Part shown: one piece after another, positions 50,057-60,216 of the stretch
Numbering within the stretch: the first letter of the stretch is position 1
Layout of the letters: each line of letters opens with the position of its first letter
Assembly (NCBI GenBank): GCA_940671915.1
Contig: CALNVZ010002100.1
Coordinates: 5,650,606-5,714,605 of the forward strand
DNA: 64,000 nucleotides
Direction: 5' to 3'
Source: Paracentrotus lividus
Taxonomy: Eukaryota > Echinodermata > Echinoidea > Camarodonta > Echinidae
Translations under genes and position numbers: made by a program
Notes under the pieces: model-generated
The model's input: only the letters and a program-made list of their open reading frames with translations
The model's database searches: none
Told to the model about the DNA's origin: nothing

Positions 50057-52143
50057 GTATGTAAAAATACATTTCCATTAAGACAGGAATTTAACTTTTA
50101 TAGTAAAAATGTGAGCATGATTTGGAGTATTATTATGTAGTATATTTCATGTAATTCTGCCTCTCTCTACATCATACCATTATCATTATAAGAAGTACGA
50201 ATCACACAAAATGTGTTGTTTCATAACTTACTTAGAAGAATATTATATTATTGTAGCAACAGACCATGGATAAGTTTTTAGTAATTGCATGGGGAATATT
50301 ACTTCTTTTCTCGTAATACCAATAATACTGAAAATGTATACAATTATTATTTTATTTCATTGATCTATATAATTAATGAATCACATTGGTTGTCTTTCAG
50401 CGGAGAGAGATCGAAGAAGTAGCAGCGAAGAATCGGGTGGATGTAACGGAGGTGACTGCGGTGGTGATGGTAGAGATTGTGGTGGTGATTGTGGAGATGG
50501 GGGTGATGGTGGTGACGGAGGAGATGGAGGTTGTGATGGTAACGGAGATGGTGGTGATTGTGGTGATGGTGGAGATGGTGGTGATGGTGATTGCAATGGA
50601 GGAGACTGTGGGGATGGTGGTGGTGGAGATTGTGGTGGTGATTGTGGTGACGGCGGAGACGGTGATGGTGGCTGTGGTGATTGCGGTGGTGATGGCGGAG
50701 ATGGTAGGTTTGTGATGGTGGTGATGGAGACTGTGGTGACGGTGGTGAATGCGGAGAAGGAGACAGTTCAGACTCAGACTCAGATTCTGATTCCGACTCG
50801 GATTCCTCGAGTAGCAGAGAAGAGAATGGTGGAGACTGCGGAGATGCTGATGGAGGTGACTGCGGTGGTGATGGTGGTGATGGTGGTGAAGTCCAAACGG
50901 TTTCTGTTTCTCAGTCAATTCCAGCTCCAATTCCAGTTCCACAAGCTCCAGAAATTCACATCGTCGAAAAACCTATCTACATTCCAGTTCCTGTCCCAGC
51001 CGAGGAAGACGACGATGACGAAGATGATGATGGCGGAGATGACGGAGGAGATGATGGTGATGGTGGCGATGATGGCGATGATAATGGTGATGGTGGAGAT
51101 GGTGGTGATGATGACGGTGACGGTGGTGATGATGGTGATGACGGAGGAGATGGTGGTGATGATGACGATGCTGATTGCGGGGCCGATGGTGGTGGTGCTG
51201 GTTGCGCAGGTAATAATGATCCTTAAAAACACAATATAAAGTACACTGTGAACAAAAATTTAACATTGTTCACAGCAAATCTGTTGTCAATAGAGTCAAT
51301 ACATTTTTTCATAAATGATAGTTTGAGGGTGTAAAAATGTATCATAATTGCTGTATATAGCTTGGAGCTGTGACCATACAGATATATATATATATTTTTG
51401 ATTATATTTATTTCAATTTTTACATTGCAAAGTGGAACAGATCAATTCATAACTCATTCAGTCAATTATTAAATATAATTCGGTCAATCAAAAGGACTTT
51501 GTTCTTGACAAGTGCTATAAGCATTCCCAAACTTATTTCCTCAAAATTCTGTCTAATTAGGTGGTAGTCTTAGTGCAAGCTGTTCTACATGCCCTGCTTT
51601 CATCTCCCGTACTCAAGCTGTGTGTGGCTCTGATGGTACCACCTATAGTAATCTATGTCAGCTTAGGGAGTCAGCCTGCACGACAAACGACAAGAATCTC
51701 AAACTTGCCAGCGAGGGCACTTGCATTAGTAAGTACAGTTCCCTGCAGAAAAAATTATAACAGAAATTTAGCGTAGGAAATTATGAGATTAAATACCTTC
51801 TGGTGCCCTTCTAATGATTCTATGGTAAAATATCAACAGGGAGAGTGAAAATGGAGAGCTATATAGAAAATGAGAGGGAAAAAGGTATAGCTCAATTATC
51901 ACTTTACAACTTTTGCAACATTATTGTTATATTGAAACACTTGCAATCTGTACGATGACACGCGCAGTGACCCTATAGATACCGTTTAAATGTCATTCAC
52001 GTGTGTAGGAAAAGTATAGAAATCTACGTATTGAATTGACTAAAAAGGCAAATTATTATTATTATTATTATTATTTATATATTCCTTAATCTAATCGAAT
52101 CTACAATAATATTTCATGTTTTTATCTTTCCACAGCTTCTTAA
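49990..52143 (+). CDS. Secreted Gly/Asp/Cys-rich acidic protein with Kazal domain (gene 1)
   Basis: Coding exons 49,990-50,056, 50,401-51,209, 51,561-51,728 and 52,136-52,143, every intron phase 1. Seen: a signal peptide (MNRPWLFLAAMLAMAAIVAS, then A-P); RDRR at residues 25-28 followed by SSSEES, a furin-type site; a long tract of GGDCGDGG units; an (SD)n run of about 13 residues; a Pro-rich linker (PIYIPVPVP); a second Asp/Gly tract; and a Kazal module with six Cys (VCGSDGTTYSNLC core), ending ITS. The second exon is 2 bases too long: the frame changes near 50,705-50,711. Family knowledge: Kazal modules inhibit serine proteases or act as extracellular binding modules. Inference: extracellular, Ca2+-binding or phosphorylatable, perhaps a matrix protein. 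I do not recognise a named orthologue. Confidence 0.85.
50401..51209 (+). CDS. Kazal gene 1, exon 2 (acidic repeat exon, frame change)
   Basis: Between TGTCTTTCAG and GCAG|GTAATA. The first part (50,401 to about 50,704) reads AERDRRSSSEESGGCNGGDC and on through GDGG/GDC repeats. From about 50,712 the same type of sequence continues two bases out: GDSSDSDSDSDSDS, later VQTVSVSQSIPAPIPVPQ, PIYIPVPVPAEEDDDD, then D/G repeats to GCA. At the junction GATGGTAGGTTTGTGATGG differs from the upstream repeat GATGGAGGTTGTGATGG by two extra T. A GT donor-like site (GATG|GTAGGT) is also present there. Confidence 0.8.
51561..51728 (+). CDS. Kazal gene 1, exon 3 (Kazal domain)
   Basis: 168 bases, phase 1 at both ends. 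Six Cys with spacing C-x2-C-x10-C-x10-C-x6-C-x14-C and the CGSDGTTYSNLC core. The x6 between Cys 4 and 5 fits the agrin/follistatin-like type rather than the ovomucoid type. The C2-C3 gap is longer than the usual 6-7, so the reactive loop and P1 residue cannot be assigned safely. Confidence 0.93.
52136..52143 (+). CDS. Kazal gene 1, last coding exon
   Basis: After TTTCCACAG, the eight bases CTTCTTAA complete T-S-stop. The 3' UTR follows; a poly(A) signal AATAAA lies at 52,630-52,635. Confidence 0.7.
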
Positions 52144-53256
52144 AGCGTTCCCATAAACAGAGGTATCAGATGAAATACATTTGTCAGTCCATCTGAGGAG
52201 AGCTTTGAAGGAGATTGTGGGTCTAAAAAAAGACATAACACCAAACATCAGTAACCATAGAAACGGTTAAAGTGAATACCATTTGATCGTAAAGAATACT
52301 ATTATGTGATGCTAATTTTACCTCTCGACCTTTCTTAAGTACTTTCTAATTGTTTATTTATTCATTCATTTCCTTTTATATCAATTTCAAATTTCATAAG
52401 TTGCAAGTAATGGTGACAATCTTTCAAATCGTATCGTTCTTTTTTATTTTATTGTTTTTTCAAGGGGGCAGTTTTGCAATTATTTTAGTATTTGCTAATT
52501 TCTTAGTATTTTATTTATTGCGATTTATTTATAATTTTATTAATTTAAATCTTATTATTATTTTTGAAAAATATATTCATGACTACAATGAACTATTTGT
52601 ATCACTTATGATTTTTTATTGTTGCGAAAAATAAACGAATACACCAAATGAGAGAAAAAAACATAATGGATTGATGAAGGAAAGAGAGAGAAATTGAGAG
52701 AAGGAAAGAGAGATATATAGAAAGAGAGAGAGAGAGAGAGAGGGAAAAAGAGAGTTCAAATCAAAACTGCCATCGCAAATTAAGTATTGCACTAGTAGTT
52801 GATTTGAGAGAGAGCGAGAAGGGGTCGTGACTGTTTGCAAGATGAAGAAATTCACGATTTCAATTTTAGATTATTTTCAGATTTCCAATCACATTTACAA
52901 AGGATTATTGACATCGTATTAGAGAAAATACGATAGCGCCTGTAAGCATGACAAAATTACAATCTACGCTTGTTACATGATTGTGGGCTCCATTGTCATA
53001 ATGGTGATATACTGTTGATGGAATTATCATATAAACCACACCAAAATATATAAAGGACATCATCTACAGCATAATGCTCGTTCATTCTCTAACAATAATT
53101 AAATCTGCCCATACGCACTACCTGTACGCAACTAAATGAGTATAATTATATTAATCTAAAATAGAAATATGGTAGCAGAGAGACAGAGAAATAACACAGA
53201 CAGAGAGGGGGCAAATAAATATAAAACAGTGACTTTAGAAAGGAACGGGAAATTTT

Positions 53257-53259
<3 letters not shown>

Positions 53260-53297
<38 letters not shown>

Positions 53298-53299
53298 GG
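53260..53299. repeat. (GA)n followed by G13
   Basis: About 14 GA units then 13 G, the same GA-to-G order as the larger tract 900 bases downstream. Confidence 0.9.
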
Positions 53300-54171
53300 T
53301 AGGGGAGAAAAGGAGAAAAGAGAGAAATATATTGAGGGAAAGAGATAAGGCTACGAGACGAAGAAACACACGTTAAATTAAATTGGCTATTGCTTTTACA
53401 TTTAATTAAAATGTTGAAACCTGGAAACTTTTACAATTCAAATCTATGCAGTATGAAAAATGGAAGAGCGCCATCTCTAAAGTCCAACCCCCAAACAGTA
53501 ACCTACACATTCACATCATTATCAGTGATTATCATGATTTCAAAACGTGACGCGTAGAAGTCGCTACCCCCAAAAAGAAAAATTTAGAGATGGAGAAAAT
53601 AATATTTTATCCATTTGAAGCCTCGTTTTTGAATAAGTAAATATATAAGAATATATTCCTTTTTGTAATTTTTGTTGGGTGTACTTTTACGACTGAATGT
53701 TTGATATGTTTAATATGTTATTCATCTGATTATATCATATTAGTTCATACATTACGCACTCTAAAAATATGAAATATGAAATATTTCGGGTCAATTATCG
53801 CCATACATCTTGGGGCGCTTCATGAAAGGACTTGTCGAACGTTTTATCCGACAAACTTGCTCTCAGCCAATCAGATGTAAGCATTTTAGTGGCTTATAAC
53901 AGTTGTCAGTGAGAATCGGCGAATATTTGTTTCATTAAATGCTCCACAGGTGTGGCCCCCAATTGACCCAGAATCCACGTATGGATTACAAACAATTTAC
54001 TGTGATTTGAGGTGATTTTATACATTTAAACAATTTCTTTAAGAATAAATCTGTAAGTTCATTGTGTTGCGGGAATCGGAATGGGAACCGTGTGGATATA
54101 ATTATACGCTATGATAAACGATGTTGGAAAAGGAATGGATGATATATAATGAGAAAGATATACGAGAGTAG

Positions 54172-54172
54172 G

Positions 54173-54260
<88 letters not shown>

Positions 54261-54272
54261 GGGGGGGGGGGG
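54172..54272. repeat. (GA)n followed by a 62-base poly-G tract
   Basis: GA units from 54,172 to 54,197, then G from 54,198 to 54,259, one T, and 12 more G. Open frames over it (poly-Gly, poly-Pro) are compositional. Such a length of pure G is rare and prone to assembly error. Confidence 0.95.
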
Positions 54273-54712
54273 AGCAGAGAGATTTTTTTTGGGAAAGAAG
54301 ACCACAAAAAGTTAGAAAGGAGATTATCAGTACACGGAGGAACAAAGGGAGATATACAATATATTATATTACAATAGTAATTACAATCATAATTACGAGA
54401 GTGTAGCACAATATAAAACAAAACTGAATAGCTGTTGAAAAAAAAAAGAAGAAAGAAGTATATCACTGCTTAATTAGCCCGGGTTCGTAACAATATGTTT
54501 TCACGATGGAGTGTATTATTGTTTAATTCATACTTCCGGCACAATGATAACTATATTTTTATGTCTTCCTTAGCTATCTCTTAATTGATAATTATCATCG
54601 CTGCACTACAGCCACACCCTTGAATATCGCATTCCACTTATTTCTGACTAGCGATCAAAGATTATAATTTTGATCACACAACGTGCTTTGCATACTATGA
54701 CTTGAAAACGAT

Positions 54713-54739
54713 TTATTTGCCCAGGGTAGCCACTTCAGT
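54713..54739. repeat. Second copy of the CCAGGGTAGCCACTTCAG word
   Basis: TTTATTTGCCCAGGGTAGCC then ACTTCAGTT, matching 49,909-49,934. Dispersed repeat fragment upstream of gene 2. Confidence 0.4.
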
Positions 54740-55336
54740 TTCGTAATCTAACATCCGAACGAAAACCACAAACATTCAAGAAGGGGGGGGGGGTGTAAAC
54801 TCCAAATTTTCCATCTTCCTTGGTTATATTATATGTATGATAATAATCATGAAAAACGAAAATAGGAATTTCCTATAATCTGAAACATACATTAACAAAA
54901 TTATCTTATTGAACAACGCCCGTTAACATAATGTTACGAATAAAGTCATAACAAATTTGAGGATACTGATTGTTAAATACATTAATATTCACGTATGATA
55001 TACGAAGAGTTTTCAATCAAGAATATAAGCCATTGTAATGTATTTTAAACAAGCATTGGTAAATGTCTTAATCCAGGCGGATACGGGGATTGAATTTAAA
55101 AAAAAAAAACCAATGTGTAAGAATAGTTGTGGTGTAATAGATCAATCAACAATATTGAAACTTTTAGATAAAAAAATGACCGTTAATCATACTTGTAAAT
55201 GTTAACCACCTCATTATATTACTACACAAATTAATAATACATTTCCATATCCCAACCTAGTTTTAATCGAAATCGATAATTCTGTTATTGTTCCTAAAAG
55301 AGAATATTGTTGCATTGTATTTAGACGAAGATAAAG

Positions 55337-55344
55337 TATAAATA
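55337..55344 (+). promoter_or_regulatory. TATA box of Kazal gene 2
   Basis: TATAAATA in AAAGTATAAATATGAG, 80 bases before the 5' UTR donor. The seven bases before and the octamer equal those of gene 1. Confidence 0.6.
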
Positions 55345-55366
55345 TGAGATGTTTGCAAAGAGGTTT

Positions 55367-55424
55367 CATCAAACTTGGATGAAGAAAGACCGAGAGCAAC
55401 TCATTAATAGTTTTACAAGTACAT
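55367..55424 (+). other. 5' UTR exon of Kazal gene 2
   Basis: Start inferred from the TATA box; the donor is ACAT|GTAAGT (55,425). It shares TCATCAAACTTGGAT with the gene 1 UTR. The next exon starts after TGTATAACAG (55,700), 16 bases before the ATG. Confidence 0.5.
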
Positions 55425-55716
55425 GTAAGTATAATTCATTCATTATAATTATAATGATGTAAGTCCTCAACATGCAGTTAACAAATAATATTCCCATTTG
55501 AAAATCTTAATAATTAAAAACTGACAAGATAATTTTAGAAGTATGACGTTGGTCAACTCAATGGTTTATTTATTTCGTACTATTGAAATTTAAACAATAT
55601 AACTATACGGAATTAATAGCTATAGAAGATGCCGATTGCCATTAGTCGGTTGAGATTCCTTTTCTTTGCATTACTTTTCATATTATTTTATGTATAACAG
55701 ACCACCAACGGTCATC

Positions 55717-55783
55717 ATGGGACCTCCTTGGCTGCTTCTAGCTGGGATGCTATGTCTGGCAGTCATTACTGCCGCTATACCTG
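55717..55783 (+). CDS. Kazal gene 2, exon 1 (signal peptide)
   Basis: 67 bases, phase 1 at the end (CCTG|GTGAGT). Hydrophobic core LLLAGMLCLAVIT and a probable cleavage near TAA or TAAIP. Confidence 0.9.
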
Positions 55784-57543
55784 GTGAGTAAAACTGAAAA
55801 CTTAACGAACGTTAAAAAATAAATCAAAGCAAGTACTAGTCAAGAATAAAAATCAAACAAACATCGATAATAGAGATACTCTTTTTTAAAATTTGAATTA
55901 TTTACTAATTCATATATTTGAACGTAAATAAATCTTTTCCTATTGAGCCCACGACTTTTGCTACTTAAAATATTATAACAAAATATAAATGATTACCTTG
56001 GGAGGCACCGAACTTCAGCTACGAGCACAGGACCGCTTGTGGGAATAGTTCCATGAGAAGCACCATGTGTATGCCGAATTATTCGTATTTAATTGGTTGA
56101 AATGGTTAAAGAGGATGTTATGCAGTCTACATAAATCAGACATAAAACATTAGTATGATCGGATGCTTATTTATTGTACACCGGTTCGACAAAATGATAT
56201 AGCCTAACATGTTGAATGAAATAATATGTCAAAACATGACAACATGTCAATACATCTCAATTTCTGTCCGCGACATTAAAGATTAATCAATATCTTGAAA
56301 CCGCTTTTGCATTCAAAAATATGAAATTTAGTTTTAAGCGGCTTGCTCGAAGCGAAATCGGTCAATGGCAACTCTATATACTCCTTACACATGCCTATCG
56401 TACCATCGAAACACTTCGATGCACATCGTTGCGTCTGAATGCAAAACGTCTTATCACCTACAATAGGAAATTCCATTGACTGTTACTGTTAGAGCAGGAA
56501 CTTCCTGGTTAGAGTTTGAACTTGGGAAACAGTAGTGATTTGGGTCTACACGATAGAAAAAAAAACACACAAAAAAAAACCACGATTAATGGGGTGAATG
56601 TTGAATCTCTATTTAAATTTGAATTAACTGTTAGAGTTTGAAGTTGGAAAACAGAAATGATTTGGGTCGGTATGATCGTAAGAAGAAAAATCCGATTATG
56701 TGGTAAATGTTGACTTAGTTTAAAATCCTATAAATTTTTCTATTTTCTTGTTATTAGCTGATCGTAATCGTCGAAGCAGCAGCGAGGAAGAAGGGGGTGG
56801 TGACGCTGGAGGAGGAGGACTGTGGTGGTGGAGATTGTGGGGGAGACGGAGGTGGAGATGGGGGTTGTGATGGTGGTGGTGATGGAGTTGTGATGGAGGG
56901 GGTGGGATGTGTGTGGTGGTGGTGGTTGGTGATGTGTGTTATGACGGAGGATTGGCAATGGTGACGGGGGTAACGGTGGGTGTTACGATGGTGGATGCGG
57001 AGATGGTGGAGATGGTGGGATTGCGGAGGAGACTGCGGTGGAAACGGAGGAGGAGATGGAGACTGCGGAGGAAATGTGAGGCGGTGATGGAGGTGGTTGC
57101 GATGGTGGATGCGGGGAGGCGGAGATGGTGGAGGACGTGGATTGACGGTGGCTGTGTTGGTAACGGAGGTGATGGGGGTTGTGATGGCGTGATGGAGGGG
57201 ATGGTGGGGATGTGTGAGATGGGGTGATGGAAGGAGGCTCGGGCTCTGACAGCAGTAGTAGCAGCAGCAGCAGCGAGGAGGAGGGAGGCGATGGTGGTGT
57301 CGGAGAGATGGTGGCGATGCAGGTGATGGTGGAGACGGCGCTGATGGAGGTGGAGGTGGAGGAGGTGGAGGCAATGTCGAAACTGGCGGAGGGGGTGGTG
57401 GAGGAGGAGGAGGTGGTGAAGGAGTACAATTTCAAGCTCCTGAAGTCCGCTACCAAACTATAGAAATACCCATTTACATTCCACGTCCTCCCACCGGCAC
57501 CAGCACCAGCAGCACCTGCACCAGCGCCCGCTCCCGCACCAAG

Positions 57544-57580
<37 letters not shown>

Positions 57581-58918
57581 CAGAACCTGAAGCTGAACCT
57601 GAAACTGATGGTGGTGGCAGTGGTGACGTTGGCAATGGCGACGGAGGTGATGCTGACGGCGGTGCTGGTGGGGATGACGGTGGTCTTGGTGGAGATGATG
57701 GCGGCGTTGGTGGGGATGATGGCGGTTTTGGAATGGATGATGATGATGGAGCTGGCATGGATGATGGTGGTGCTGTCGGATTTGATGGTAGCGATGATGA
57801 TGGGGGCTTCGGTGGTTCATGTGGTGCGGATGGTGGTGGCTCGGAGTGTGTCGGACTTATTAACGTATCTCCTGCTCTTGGAACTAAACAAGGTAAACTC
57901 CTCATTTTATCATAGGTCTTTGTTATAATAATGTGATATAATAAGCATTACTTTATATGTTGACATGTTGTCTCCGACGAAGATTCTGCTGGCATCGAAA
58001 GCTCAGGCTCGTTTTTTAAAAACTCAATAATGGTGTCAAATTTTTCTATTTCGGTTTCAAAAGTCTCAAAGTTTAACCGATTTTTTTTCTACTCACCCTC
58101 TTTTTAATCTAAAAATAGAAATCATTTATCACTTAAATACAATAAAGAAATAAAATACTAAAATGTTTAATGACATAACAAATATAAAATGATAATCATG
58201 AACGTCATTGTACATAAATAGTAATTGCTGTCATTCAGTTATTCTTTCGACCACTCTCTTTCACTGTCAAAGTTCCGAGCTGTTCTACTTGTCCATCCTA
58301 CATCTCCCGTACTCAATCTGTCTGTGGGTCTGATGGTAACACTTATGATAATCTGTGTGAGCTAAGGGAATCAGCTTGCACGAAACGAGATAAAAAGCTC
58401 AAATATGCAAGCGATGGAAGCTGTTCGGGTACGTCATATTAGAGTTCGCCATGTATTATTGAAATGCATGAATACTAGATAAGTACACTTGCCATTAAAA
58501 AAGTAATAACAGCTGCAAAAGAGAATATCAGAGACATGCAATAATTGGCAGATGACAGGCATGGATCCAGCATGCTTTCTCATAATAGATTGTGCAGGCC
58601 CAATTGTCTTGGGACAATGTCAGCTGTATTATGTTTAGGCATGGGCCGATACAATATATTATATGGATCGAGGCTGGATACTGGATAATATCTTTGTCTG
58701 GCTCAGAACTGGACCTGTCACTTTAGTTGCAACATGTTACAAAAGAAAAAGTACAGTTGCCTAATCGCCTGTTGTAATAATGGGAAAGAAGTTTTCATTC
58801 CTGTTGCCATTAATTCATATTACTACTCTTTTTATATAAATGAACCCAATTACTTTCAATTATATTCCTTTACACAGGACGTCAACTGATTCGACCGCCA
58901 CAGTTCTGGGGAAAGTAG
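55717..58918 (+). CDS. Secreted Gly/Asp-rich Kazal-domain protein (gene 2), frame-disrupted long exon
   Basis: Tandem paralogue of gene 1. Coding exons 55,717-55,783, 56,758-57,892, 58,273-58,428 and probably 58,878-58,918; all introns phase 1. Seen: signal peptide MGPPWLLLAGMLCLAVITAA; RNRR at residues 25-28 followed by SSSEEE; Gly-rich tracts; a Ser run followed by EEE; the conserved linker IEIPIYIP; a Pro-Glu repeat (PEPEPEPE); Gly/Asp tracts with few Cys; and a Kazal module with six Cys. The long exon starts in one frame and ends in another, with several shifts between (mainly 56,800-57,306), so no intact protein can be read. The signal, linker and Kazal parts remain well kept. Either the low-complexity exon is badly sequenced or this copy is decaying. 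Confidence 0.75.
56758..57892 (+). CDS. Kazal gene 2, exon 2 (long Gly/Asp-rich exon, several frame changes)
   Basis: Opens after TTCTTGTTATTAG with ADRNRRSSSEEEGGGDAGGG. By 56,818 the GDCGG-type reading lies one frame over. The (S)n-EEE segment (57,233-57,300) is in a third frame. From 57,307 to the donor (CAAG|GTAAAC) a single frame runs for 195 codons: Gly tract, EVRYQTIEIPIYIP, PEPEPE, then GGDDGG-type repeats with GFGMDDDDGAG. In the linker a neighbouring frame reads PAPAPAAPAPAP, so even that part may hide compensating changes. Confidence 0.7.
58273..58428 (+). CDS. Kazal gene 2, exon 3 (Kazal domain)
   Basis: 156 bases, phase 1 at both ends. Same Cys pattern as gene 1 (C-x2-C-x10-C-x10-C-x6-C-x14-C), with CSTCPSYISRTQSVC and CGSDGNTYDNLCELRESAC. 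About three-quarters of residues match the gene 1 module, so this exon is under constraint or only recently duplicated. Confidence 0.93.
58878..58918 (+). CDS. Kazal gene 2, probable last exon
   Basis: After TCCTTTACACAG the frame reads GRQLIRPPQFWGK then TAG. The acceptor is good and the phase fits, but the peptide has no counterpart in gene 1 (which ends ITS), so another acceptor cannot be excluded. Confidence 0.5.
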
Positions 58919-59872
58919 CTGTGATGAAGTCAGGTCTGGATGAGATGTCTATACAACTGGAAAAATGTATTTTCTTTTGTGGGAACCATGGAAATTTTTT
59001 TTTGCTATTGATTAGTATGTTTTGGTAGCATTATAAGACTTTTTTTATTTCGCTTTCTGGTACTTTAACTCTTTGCAAACTGAATTAATTCTGATATGGT
59101 GAAATGACAATTGTTTAATTGATCATCTCTTTCATTTCTGATCAACTCATAGCACCACTGAAATTGGAAATCATTCTTTAGTTGTTACTAAAGAACTTCA
59201 GCCAATAGCTTCCCTAGTACAACGGTAACATGGGAATAGTTATTACGATTGTTGGATTTAATTGTGCGAATATGCAAAATTGCAAAATCAGCATGCAAAG
59301 GGTTAAGCTATCCGTTGATGTATAAGATAAACTAATTTGAGGTTTTTACTTTAACACGATATGTACGTAAATATGATCGAACTGTGTCAAACAACCCAAC
59401 ACTATTCATGTATATATCTATTTATTTATTTATATATTTATTTATGATACTTCTGATGGTCAAAATACGTACTATTTTCTTTTGTTTTTATTGACTCATG
59501 ATTATTGTAAAATCAATATTTTATTTCTTTACGGTACTTTATTCAATTATTTATTTGTTATTCTTTGTTTATTCAGTTATTTTAGAAATATACATTGTCT
59601 CGAAAAGAATGCTTAATTTTGTTTGCCTTTGTGTAAGTAGGACGTGAATAAGTATTTTGTTATTTGTTCTTGTAATGTTCTCTTATTAGTCATTCAAAAT
59701 CAGACTATTCATTCAGAACCAGATTATACATGATTGATATAGAATTTTAAAGATAGAACATTAATGAGGCACTATGAAATATAAATAAATAACAAAAAAG
59801 TATGTACGCGTTAGGCAGAGAGACAGAGAGAGAGAAAGAGAGACAGACAGAGAGAGAGAGAGAGAGAGAGAG

Positions 59873-59926
<54 letters not shown>

Positions 59927-60179
59927 CGAGAGAGAGACAGAGATAGATTGACTGATCGATTGATTTTATTTCATCTCGGCTAGCTGACATCAGCCAAAAA
60001 GACCGCTTTTCAGCAAGACAGTCCGCGTCACTAAAAATACATAATACTGAATATAAATAGAGTTAACATAATTATATCAACAGAGAGTGCCAGACAACAA
60101 GAATGTATGAGAGGTTTTCATTTGTCTTATGTGAAGATTATAGTGACGTGGATAATTTTTTCTTTTATAATCATCGACA

Positions 60180-60216
<37 letters not shown>

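Larger units (their letters stand above)
52144..55336. other. Spacer between the two Kazal genes
   Basis: Includes the gene 1 3' UTR (to about 52,650), (GA)n tracts (52,720-52,741, 53,260-53,287) and the giant poly-G tract. No further coding exon seen. Confidence 0.65.

Noticed and set aside
50712-51239. Continuation of the first frame of Kazal gene 1 as a Met/Val-rich 287-residue protein
   Set aside because: The tail is an out-of-frame reading of D/G repeats; the linker and Kazal splice phase need the other frame.
50397-51266. Antisense frames across Kazal gene 1 exon 2
   Set aside because: They are mirror readings of GGT/GAT codons (poly His/Thr/Pro); splice sites, signal exon and Kazal exon support the plus strand.
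54059-54466. Poly-Pro or poly-Gly frames over the poly-G tract
   Set aside because: Homopolymer artefact, no gene structure.
56740-57905. Long Pro/His/Ser-rich minus-strand frames opposite Kazal gene 2
   Set aside because: Compositional shadows of the Gly/Asp coding strand.
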